From: JALUUH01 sp964636675
GTDB taxonomy: Bacteria > Pseudomonadota > Gammaproteobacteria > S012-40
NCBI GenBank assembly: GCA_964636675.1
Contig: CAZWUO010000068.1
Coordinates: 1-16,057 of the forward strand
Reading direction: 5' to 3'
DNA: 16,057 nt
Shown: one piece after another, positions 6,545 through 12,852 of the stretch
Position numbering within the stretch: position 1 is the first letter of the stretch
How the letters are laid out: every line of letters begins with the position of its first letter
Program-made: the position numbers and the translations under genes
Notes under the pieces: generated by a model
What the model was told of the DNA's origin: nothing
What the model saw: only the letters and a program-made list of their open reading frames with translations
Database searches by the model: none

Positions 6545-8028
6545 TAACTTGGCCGCCTATTTGGCAGTGTTTTATATTCAGAACAACGTTTCGGTGTCGG
6601 CACTGCTTTTCCTGGGTTTAACAAACCACGTGCATCAAACGCATTTTTTACCGCATGAAACTGGGCTAATTCCTGGGCGTTAAATTGATGATGCATCTGC
6701 TTTATTTTTTCGATACCAACACCATGCTCGCCAGTAATACAACCCCCAACTTCAACACATAATTGTAAAATTTTATCGCCGAATTCTTCGGTTTTTTCCA
6801 ATTCACCTGGCTTGTTTGCATCATATAAAATAAGTGGATGCAGATTTCCATCACCTGCATGAAAAACATTGGCTACTGGTAAATTATATTTTATCGATAA
6901 CTCATTGATAGTTCGTAATACATAGGCGAGGTGCTCGCGTGGTATGGTGCCATCCATGCAGTAATAGTCCGGAGCCAAACGACCCACTGCCGGAAAAGCT
7001 GATTTGCGTCCTTTCCAAAACGCAAGTCGTTCCGCTTCATTTTGTGCGCTGCGCACTTCAATCGCATCGCACTGCAACATAAGTTCACGAACCGCATGAA
7101 CATGCTCGGATACTTCCTCGTTACTCCCATCCAATTCACACAATAAGAGGGCCTCAGCATTCAGCGGATAACCGACATGCACAAAGTCTTCAGCAGCTTT
7201 AATGGCTAGCCTATCCATTAACTCCAGGCCTGCGGGAATAATCCCAGCAGCAATAATTTTATTAACTGCTGTTCCAGCTTTGTCTACATCATCAAACGCA
7301 ATAAGCATCACATGCGCACACTCGGGTTTTGCCAGCAAACGCACGACAACTTCAACGATAATACCAAGCATTCCTTCTGACCCAGTAATTAACGCGAGCA
7401 AATCATAGCCATTGCTATCCAATGCTTCAGATCCCAGGGTCATCAATTCACCCTGCATGTTAATCATCTTAACCTGCAAAATATTGTGTACCGTTAAACC
7501 ATACTTCAGGCAATGTACCCCACCAGAATTTTCCGCAACATTGCCGCCTATGGTACAAGCTATTTGCGATGAAGGATCAGGCGCATAATATAATTCATAC
7601 TTGGCAGCCGCTTCAGAGATGCTCGAATTTCTTACCCCAGGCTGTACGGTTGCTGTACGCGCCATCGGATCAATGTGTAAAATTGACATAAACTTAGCGA
7701 GACTCAAGACAATACCATTGACCACCGGTAATGCACCGCCAGACAAACCCGTTCCGGCCCCTCTTGCAACCACAGGGATATGGTGCGCATAGCATAGCGC
7801 CATAATATTCTGAACTTGTGTTATAGAATCGGGCAGTACGACAATTAATGGTAGTTGTCGATACGCCGATAAAGCATCGCATTCATAGGGGCGTAAATCT
7901 TCTTCGGCGGATAAGACCGAATTCATGGGCAATATCCTGCGTAGCTCTTGCAACAGCGCAGATTTGCTTAAAGACGGCGCACAACGACGCGTCTCTTCGG
8001 CATTAAGTATTACATTGTCTGCTTTCAT
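6544..8028 (-). CDS. glcD: Glycolate oxidase catalytic subunit GlcD
   Basis: A 494-residue FAD-linked oxidase subunit (E. coli GlcD is about the same size). The FAD-binding block PVVARGAGTGLSGGALP lies near residue 85. YYAPDPSSQIACTIGGNVAENSGG at about 145-170 and HCLKYGLTVHN nearly match the E. coli enzyme. In the C-terminal half, NVFHAGDGNLHPLI and GGCITGEHGVGIEKI carry the conserved His and Glu-His residues of the active-site region. The enzyme oxidises glycolate (and often D-lactate-like 2-hydroxy acids) and passes electrons through GlcF to the respiratory chain. It is the first gene of the leftward glcDEF operon. GGTGAG lies just before the ATG. No glcC-type regulator or glycolate permease gene is in the window, so control must come from elsewhere. 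Confidence 0.96.
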   Translation of the reverse strand: MKADNVILNAEETRRCAPSLSKSALLQELRRILPMNSVLSAEEDLRPYECDALSAYRQLPLIVVLPDSITQVQNIMALCYAHHIPVVARGAGTGLSGGALPVVNGIVLSLAKFMSILHIDPMARTATVQPGVRNSSISEAAAKYELYYAPDPSSQIACTIGGNVAENSGGVHCLKYGLTVHNILQVKMINMQGELMTLGSEALDSNGYDLLALITGSEGMLGIIVEVVVRLLAKPECAHVMLIAFDDVDKAGTAVNKIIAAGIIPAGLELMDRLAIKAAEDFVHVGYPLNAEALLLCELDGSNEEVSEHVHAVRELMLQCDAIEVRSAQNEAERLAFWKGRKSAFPAVGRLAPDYYCMDGTIPREHLAYVLRTINELSIKYNLPVANVFHAGDGNLHPLILYDANKPGELEKTEEFGDKILQLCVEVGGCITGEHGVGIEKIKQMHHQFNAQELAQFHAVKNAFDARGLLNPGKAVPTPKRCSEYKTLPNRRPS

Positions 8029-8230
8029 CTACTCACCATTTCGCCACTCCGTGCTTGCTTAGTGCATCGTCAATTGAAACAAGCAAAAAAATATCGCATT
8101 TAACCCAGGCAAATCTTAAGGGAATTTAATGTTCACATACCTACTTAAGTCAGCTGATCGGTATGCTAGTCGAAAAACACTACCATAATCAACAATATTG
8201 TCCGTGCGAGATTATCGAGAAAACCTAGGT

Positions 8231-8248
8231 AGTCAACACTGGTTGACT
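8231..8248. promoter_or_regulatory. Palindrome overlapping a possible -35 in the glcD/hydrolase intergenic region
   Basis: AGTCAAC (8231-8237) and GTTGACT (8242-8248) are a perfect 7-bp inverted repeat around ACTG. The right half contains TTGACT (8243-8248), a good -35 for the rightward hydrolase gene; the best -10 17 bp further on (TACGCT, 8266-8271) is poor. The symmetric arrangement could be a repressor or activator site serving both divergent units. The rest of the gap (8029-8385) contains no gene that I can support. Confidence 0.35.
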
Positions 8249-8385
8249 TTATGAGCAGCATGATTTACGCTTACTTCAACTCATTCCAAGCAATCACCAG
8301 GCGCGTTTTATTCATGCAAACTTGATGGTTGCATTTTTATCAGAATCGGAATGCGCGTCCAATCCCTTACATAGGAGAACTCGAT

Positions 8386-9285
8386 ATGCCTAACATAAAA
8401 GATTCCCCAGCTAATTCATCACCTCTATGGCTTGATCAAAAAGCTTATCCATTTAAGTCAAAATTTATAAAGCTCGCAGCGGGGAATATGCATTATATCG
8501 ACGAGGGAGAAGGCCCTATACTCCTATTTGTGCATGGCACACCGACATGGTCATTTGTATATCGAAACCAGATAAAAGAGCTTGCAAAAAATTTTCGCTG
8601 TATCGCCATCGACCATTTAGGTTTTGGTTTATCTGAAAAACCAAAAAATTTTGGTTACACACCAACGCAACATGCTGAAAATTTACAAACATTTGTCGAT
8701 AAACTAGGTTTAAAATCTATCAACCTCGTCGTGCACGATTTTGGTGGGCCGATAGGATTATCTTATGCAGTGAATAATGCGACTAACATTAACAGCGTCA
8801 CCATCATGAATACTTGGATGTGGTCTTTAGAGAAAGATAAAGAACTTATGCAAGCCAGTTCCCTGCTCGGTGGATTTTGGGGGCGCTTGTTTTACAAGCA
8901 ATTTAATTTCTCAGTTAAACTTCTAATGCCAAAAGGTTTTTACAATAAAAAAAATCTCACACCGAGTCTACATCAGCAATATATAAAAGCATTTCCCGAT
9001 GCACAAAGTCGCCATTCCACCTGGGTATTCGCCAGAGAACTGAAAAATTCCAACCAATGGTTTGCTTCTTTAGAAAGCAATATCGTTAAACTCGCCGATA
9101 AAAAAATCCAAATCCTGTGGGGTATGCAAGACACATTGATCAAACCTCATCATCTTGCCCATTGGAAGACGCTGATTCATGATCTTGCTAATGCGCGTAT
9201 TGTCGAGATTGAAAATGCAGGACATTTTGTTCAAGAAGAAGCAGCGCAACAGGTCACACAAGAAATTCGTCACATTGCGCTATGA
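8386..9285 (+). CDS. Alpha/beta hydrolase of the haloalkane-dehalogenase-like family
   Basis: A 299-residue cytoplasmic hydrolase. AGGAG at 8373-8377 lies 8 nt before the ATG, which decides this start over an in-frame TTG at 8329. The oxyanion motif HGTPTWSFVYR begins at residue 50. The nucleophile elbow VVHDFGGPIGL has Asp118, the acid is probably Asp249 in WGMQDTL, and His280 in AGHFVQEE completes an Asp-Asp-His triad. The block FARELKNS in the cap is also typical of haloalkane dehalogenases. However, the residue after the nucleophile is Phe119 where true dehalogenases have a halide-binding Trp, and Thr52 replaces the halide-binding Asn found in LinB/DhaA-type enzymes. An ester, lactone or epoxide substrate is therefore as likely as a halide. 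It is followed 30 nt later by the PhoX-type gene, probably in the same transcript. Confidence 0.85.
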   Translation: MPNIKDSPANSSPLWLDQKAYPFKSKFIKLAAGNMHYIDEGEGPILLFVHGTPTWSFVYRNQIKELAKNFRCIAIDHLGFGLSEKPKNFGYTPTQHAENLQTFVDKLGLKSINLVVHDFGGPIGLSYAVNNATNINSVTIMNTWMWSLEKDKELMQASSLLGGFWGRLFYKQFNFSVKLLMPKGFYNKKNLTPSLHQQYIKAFPDAQSRHSTWVFARELKNSNQWFASLESNIVKLADKKIQILWGMQDTLIKPHHLAHWKTLIHDLANARIVEIENAGHFVQEEAAQQVTQEIRHIAL

Positions 9286-9315
9286 AATCTCTCTGCAGAT
9301 AGGTAAGCTACCCTA

Positions 9316-10920
9316 ATGCATATTGCTAGAAATAGAGACTTCCATTTACGCAAATCGACTTATATTTTTTTGCACGGCTTTTTGCTATCGATAACTTTCT
9401 TTGTTAACACCGTTATTGCTGACCCAAATACGTCTCCTATCCCCAATATGCTGCGTAGCGATTCAGCCGCTACTAACCATGGATGGCAATCACAAAGTCT
9501 TTTTACGATTGGTGATATCATTAACAATTATGCAGCACCCGGTTTGCTCGACGGATTGGGCGCATACGCCTTAACAAATACGACGATTCGCATTTTTGCA
9601 AACCATGAATTAAAATCAAACAAAGCTTATGCTTATTCATTAGCCAATGGCACCACTCTCAAGGGAGCTAGAATCAGCTATTTCGATCTAGACATCAACA
9701 GCCTGCTCATAAAAAATGCGGGGCTTGCTTATCACACCATTTATGATAGAAGCGGGAAAATCGTGACGCATGCCGCGCAAATCAATGAACGTGGACAAAA
9801 CACCGCAGGCCTAGCAAGACTCTGTTCGGCACGCAGCATAAAGGCAGGTCAGTACAATTTTGCTGATGATATTTTCTTTAGTGGCGAAGAAAAAAACAAC
9901 GGCACAGAATGGGCTCTCGACATAAAAAATAACACCCTGTGGGCAATTCCTGCATTAGGCCGTGGCGCCTGGGAAAATGTATCTCCTATCGCCACAGGAC
10001 ATAAAAATAAAATTGCTTTGCTCGCTGGAGATGACCGCATATCTGCACCCTTATACCTTTATCTTGGTGAGAAAAATGCGCTGGGCGATAATAGCTTTCT
10101 CGATCGCAACGGTCTCAAAAAAGGCGCGCTTTATTGCTGGAAAGCAAATAATGGAGATACCAGCCCAAAAACTTTTAATGGCTTTGGTGCCAGCCGCCAA
10201 GGTATATTTATACCCCTGACGGTGCAAAGAATCGAAAAATCAGGACAACGCGGATATGATCAACAAGGTTATCTCAACGACCATGCATTGCGCGCCTTAG
10301 CCCACTCCAAAGCTTGCTTCTCTTTCTCACGCCCGGAAGATTTACACGAAGATCCCAATCACCCGACGCGCATTGCCTTTGCGTCAACCGGCAATGGAAG
10401 AACGCATCCTGATGACAATTGGGGAACAATATATATCGCAGATTTTGATTTTCAAGACATCAACAAGGTGCGTGCACAACTACGCATTATTCACGATGCC
10501 GATGCACTTGCTATTCCGGACTCTGGAATTCGCAACCCAGATAACTTAACCTGGGCTAATGATGGATACATCTATATACAAGAAGACCGTGCAACTCACC
10601 CAAAAAGTTTATTTGGGAAAACGCAGGGCGTAGACGCTTCGGTATGGCAACTATCACCTAAAACTGGACGTCATATTCGAATTGGAGAAATCGATCGAAA
10701 CACTGTCCTGGCATCCAATAAGCGTTTTTTAGTGGGAAATAAAATAGGCAGCTGGGAGTCTTCAGGCATTCTCGACATATCCAACTTAGTCAACGCAGGA
10801 AAAAAAGAAACCGTATTAATCGGTACCGTGCAAGCCCATGGCGTTACTAACGACCATATTTCAAAACTTGACTTAGTACAAGGTGGCCAGATTTTTTTGC
10901 TGAAAAAATCTAAACCCTAG
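9316..10920 (+). CDS. Secreted PhoX/DUF839-family protein (putative phosphatase)
   Basis: A 534-residue exported protein. A Sec-type signal peptide (hydrophobic run around residues 14-34, cleavage near VIA-DP) has no twin-arginine motif, unlike classical PhoX, which uses Tat. The mature part carries many blocks I associate with the PhoX/DUF839 beta-propeller family: APGLLDGLGAYAL (74-86), ANHELK, GARISYFDLD (117-126), SGEEKNNGTEWALD (189-202), PALGRGAWENV (212-222), GDDRISAPLYLYLGEK (238-253), SRPEDLHEDP (338-347), RNPDNLTWANDGYIYIQED (406-424) and GSWESSGILD (478-487). Characterised PhoX enzymes are calcium/iron-dependent alkaline phosphatases that release phosphate from organic esters; activity here is inferred. 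AGGTAAG precedes the ATG. It is likely co-transcribed with the upstream hydrolase. No pho box was recognised. Confidence 0.85.
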   Translation: MHIARNRDFHLRKSTYIFLHGFLLSITFFVNTVIADPNTSPIPNMLRSDSAATNHGWQSQSLFTIGDIINNYAAPGLLDGLGAYALTNTTIRIFANHELKSNKAYAYSLANGTTLKGARISYFDLDINSLLIKNAGLAYHTIYDRSGKIVTHAAQINERGQNTAGLARLCSARSIKAGQYNFADDIFFSGEEKNNGTEWALDIKNNTLWAIPALGRGAWENVSPIATGHKNKIALLAGDDRISAPLYLYLGEKNALGDNSFLDRNGLKKGALYCWKANNGDTSPKTFNGFGASRQGIFIPLTVQRIEKSGQRGYDQQGYLNDHALRALAHSKACFSFSRPEDLHEDPNHPTRIAFASTGNGRTHPDDNWGTIYIADFDFQDINKVRAQLRIIHDADALAIPDSGIRNPDNLTWANDGYIYIQEDRATHPKSLFGKTQGVDASVWQLSPKTGRHIRIGEIDRNTVLASNKRFLVGNKIGSWESSGILDISNLVNAGKKETVLIGTVQAHGVTNDHISKLDLVQGGQIFLLKKSKP

Positions 10921-10998
10921 GGAATGCAGATCGTTTCTTTTCCCAAAAAATTGATATAGTGTAAATCTAATGGATCAATCACCCGGAAAATCAACAAA

Positions 10999-11445
10999 AT
11001 GATATTTGACAACTTAACCTGGCATGCTAAAACTGAAGACTACCCTCCTGAAGTGCCTCACGAAAACGGAGCTACCCATATCGGCGTTTTTTTAGCTTGG
11101 GCGGTCAAAAATAATTTACAACATGAAAACTTTTCCAGTAAATATGATGATTTATTGCAGCAAATTCGAAATCAAGAAATTACCGGCAGAGATTTCTTTT
11201 TAAAAGTCTGTAACGAAGAATTTGGAGAGAAATGTTTAAACGAAGAGGGTCAGCAGTTTGCACAATCCTACTACGCATCACACAAATATATCACCGACTA
11301 TGCAAAATTGGTGACCGCCGCCGATATTCCTTCCATTTATCACGTGAATGATTCCTGGAAACTTTACGCCTTGATCGAACCCAAAATAGATAAACGTTTT
11401 TCTCATTGGAAGTCAGGTATAAAATGGTGGGAGTTTTGGAAATAA
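10999..11445 (+). CDS. Uncharacterised 148-aa protein with TWH / ATHIGVFLAW motif
   Basis: A soluble protein with no signal peptide or membrane helix. The N-terminus LTWHAKTEDYPPEVPHENGATHIGVFLAWAVKNN matches a pattern I know from a widespread uncharacterised family (W-H, Pro-rich turn, Glu-x-x-x-A-T-H-I-G-x-F-L-A-W); I believe it is the DUF7832 type, but this is from memory. The C-terminus ends in an aromatic-rich GIKWWEFWK. Members of such small families are sometimes found as stand-alone accessory or immunity-like proteins, but nothing here shows a toxin partner. It lies 78 nt after the PhoX-type gene and ends 23 nt from the convergent rbgA gene. The ribosome site is weak (GGAAAA 10 nt or more upstream). 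The function is unknown. Confidence 0.75.
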   Translation: MIFDNLTWHAKTEDYPPEVPHENGATHIGVFLAWAVKNNLQHENFSSKYDDLLQQIRNQEITGRDFFLKVCNEEFGEKCLNEEGQQFAQSYYASHKYITDYAKLVTAADIPSIYHVNDSWKLYALIEPKIDKRFSHWKSGIKWWEFWK

Positions 11446-11468
11446 CCGTTTGCGCTTGGTGTACACCG

Positions 11469-12323
11469 TCAAGGCTCGGCGACATCATCAAGCAGCATTT
11501 CTGGATTTTCTAAGCTAATGCGGCCTAGTGTTCCCTCTCGGAGATCATGCAGTAAAACTTCTGATGCCTTGTGCAAATCAACCCGCCCACCTGGGCGCAA
11601 ACCACCACGTTTTTTGCCTATCTCAATGATTAACTGGTCAGCGGTTGCTGGAAGTTTTTTAAATTTGTAACGTAAACTTAAGGCCTCCGGGTAAACATCT
11701 AACAAGTAACCAGCTGCAAACATTGCGATATCTTCATATTCAATCGCAGTATTTTTTATCGCACCGGTAACCGCTAAACGATAGCCAGCATCATTTTCGT
11801 GCATTCGTGGCCATAGGATTCCTGGTGTATCTGATAATAGTATCCCATTCTCCATTCTAATTTTTTGTTGCGCTTTAGTCACTGCAGGCTCGTTGCCTAC
11901 CTTTGCAATTGTTCTTCCCGCCATGATATTTATCAGGGTTGACTTGCCCACATTCGGGATTCCCATAATCATGGTTCTTACGGGCTTGTATTCCCTATTT
12001 CGATGCGGTGCTAAACGTTTACAAAGCGCTAATATATTCTTAATTCTTCCCTTCTTTTGCTGACTAAACGTTATTGCTTTTACCCCATGTACTTGCTCAA
12101 AATGGCTTACCCACTGAGCAGTAATATCGGGATCGGCTAAATCCATTTTATTCAATATTTTCAGGCACGGGCGAGCTTCTCGCAGCTCCTCCACCAAAGG
12201 GTTCCCGCTGCTAAACGGAATTCGCGCATCTAATACTTCGATGACAACATCGATCTGAGGCATTGCCTCTTGCATTTTTTTACGGGCTTTATGCATATGC
12301 CCGGGATACCAATTTATACTCAT
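11469..12323 (-). CDS. rbgA: Ribosome biogenesis GTPase YlqF/RbgA
   Basis: A 284-residue circularly permuted GTPase, almost the same length as Bacillus subtilis RbgA, which acts in late assembly of the 50S ribosomal subunit. The permuted G-motif order is visible: G4 NKMD at 58-61 comes first, then G1 GIPNVGKST (121-129), a G2 Thr in PAVT (146-149) and G3 DTPG (165-168). The N-terminal NWYPGHMHKARKKM is the YlqF signature, and a C-terminal helical RNA-binding domain includes GKKRGGLRPGGRVD. It appears to be a single-gene unit, convergent with the 148-residue gene and divergent from the exporter region. No strong ribosome site precedes the ATG. Confidence 0.95.
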   Translation of the reverse strand: MSINWYPGHMHKARKKMQEAMPQIDVVIEVLDARIPFSSGNPLVEELREARPCLKILNKMDLADPDITAQWVSHFEQVHGVKAITFSQQKKGRIKNILALCKRLAPHRNREYKPVRTMIMGIPNVGKSTLINIMAGRTIAKVGNEPAVTKAQQKIRMENGILLSDTPGILWPRMHENDAGYRLAVTGAIKNTAIEYEDIAMFAAGYLLDVYPEALSLRYKFKKLPATADQLIIEIGKKRGGLRPGGRVDLHKASEVLLHDLREGTLGRISLENPEMLLDDVAEP

Positions 12324-12414
12324 AAGCTAAAAATAGCATTTTGTTACATTTTTGACGACCCATTAAATTTTCTGCGCATTTATTAACCGCTCAATATACT
12401 CACCCCCCTGAATG

Positions 12415-12459
12415 AACAATGAATATTTAATTGATTATTCATTTAATGCATGCTTTAAT
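12415..12459 (+). promoter_or_regulatory. Promoter/operator module, copy 1 (upstream of exporter)
   Basis: The -35 is TTGATT (12431-12436), followed by a 17-bp spacer and an extended -10 TGCTTTAAT (TG at 12451-12452, TTTAAT at 12454-12459). The block 12415-12439 matches 15351-15375 in 23 of 25 positions, and the extended -10 is identical and at the same distance. An inverted repeat AATGAAT (12418-12424) / ATTCATT (12437-12443) flanks the -35, a good place for a repressor. The likely ligand is the TetR-family protein encoded at 15458. The predicted RNA start is near 12466. The binding and the regulator are inferred; the repeat and spacing are seen. Confidence 0.7.
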
Positions 12460-12634
12460 CTATAGATAGTTAATAGACAAATGCGTTAATAAACGGATAA
12501 GTCATCTAACATAGCGTTAGCCATGCAGCAAAAAACTACTTTATATTTATTGTTTTTGGAATAATATTCAGACAGGATCAAACTGAAATTTAACGCTAAC
12601 CAGATAAAAAACACTTTTATTACTATAACAAAAA

Positions 12635-12649
12635 CAGTGTATTACACTG
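12635..12649. promoter_or_regulatory. 15-bp palindrome
   Basis: CAGTGTA (12635-12641), a central T, and TACACTG (12643-12649) form a perfect 7-bp inverted repeat with a one-base centre. With so short a centre it looks more like a DNA site for a dimeric regulator than an RNA hairpin, although a trimmed hairpin could form. It lies about 205 bp upstream of the exporter start. The binding protein is unknown. Confidence 0.4.
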
Positions 12650-12683
12650 AAAATAGGGTATTAGTTCTTTGGTATCTCTGGAG

Positions 12684-12749
12684 ATGCAAAATAAGCAAAA
12701 GGTACTCCGTACTATCCATTTGGCATTAAAAAATTTAGAGCACCGCTAA
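12684..12749 (+). CDS. Possible 21-residue leader peptide
   Basis: A short ATG reading frame encodes MQNKQKVLRTIHLALKNLEH plus Arg, and it stops 7 bases before the terminator stem. It is basic and could form an amphipathic helix. GGAG touches the ATG directly, which is too close for a good ribosome site; an in-frame TTG at 12669 would add five residues but has only a weak AGGG upstream. Its position just ahead of a terminator is what a leader-peptide attenuator would look like, but translation is not established. Confidence 0.15.
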   Translation: MQNKQKVLRTIHLALKNLEHR

Positions 12750-12756
12750 TTTTTTG

Positions 12757-12780
12757 CCAGCTTCACAAGCTGGTTTTTTT
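12757..12780 (+). terminator. Intrinsic (Rho-independent) terminator upstream of the exporter gene
   Basis: CCAGCTT (12757-12763), loop CAC, AAGCTGG (12767-12773), then seven T residues (12774-12780). The stem is perfect and the U-tract directly follows it on the plus strand only. It sits 72 nt before the exporter start codon and far from any upstream plus-strand gene, so it must end a short RNA begun in this gap. Confidence 0.88.
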
Positions 12781-12852
12781 ATAGATATAAAATGAATATT
12801 ATTTATTATATTTATTGTTAATTATTCGCGCCAAAAAATGTGGGAATATATG

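Larger units (their letters stand above)
12466..12780 (+). ncRNA. Candidate small RNA or attenuating leader RNA
   Basis: This stretch runs from the predicted start of the copy 1 promoter to a strong intrinsic terminator. It has several inverted repeats on the RNA strand: TAGCGTTA (12512-12519) with TAACGCTA (12591-12598), a 15-base palindrome CAGTGTATTACACTG (12635-12649), ATCTC/GAGAT (12674-12685), and GTAC/GTAC (12702-12712) just before the terminator. There is no convincing protein gene. It could be a stand-alone regulatory RNA of about 315 nt, or the 5' leader of the exporter gene, which would then be transcribed only when the terminator is read through. I do not recognise a known riboswitch or sRNA family. 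It makes up most of the 529-bp gap 12324-12852. Confidence 0.4.

Noticed and set aside
8329..8385. TTG start that would lengthen the hydrolase by 19 residues
   Set aside because: AGGAG at 8373-8377 is well spaced from the ATG at 8386, and the longer form has no ribosome site; hydrolases of this family are about 300 residues.
12498..12565. 12-codon frame MQQKTTLYLLFLE in the leader region
   Set aside because: Too short, no ribosome site, and no feature beyond chance in AT-rich sequence.
12791..12815. A third copy of the AATGAATA operator block just before the exporter
   Set aside because: Only the first eight or nine bases match well; the rest is general AT richness and no -35/-10 pair follows at the right spacing.
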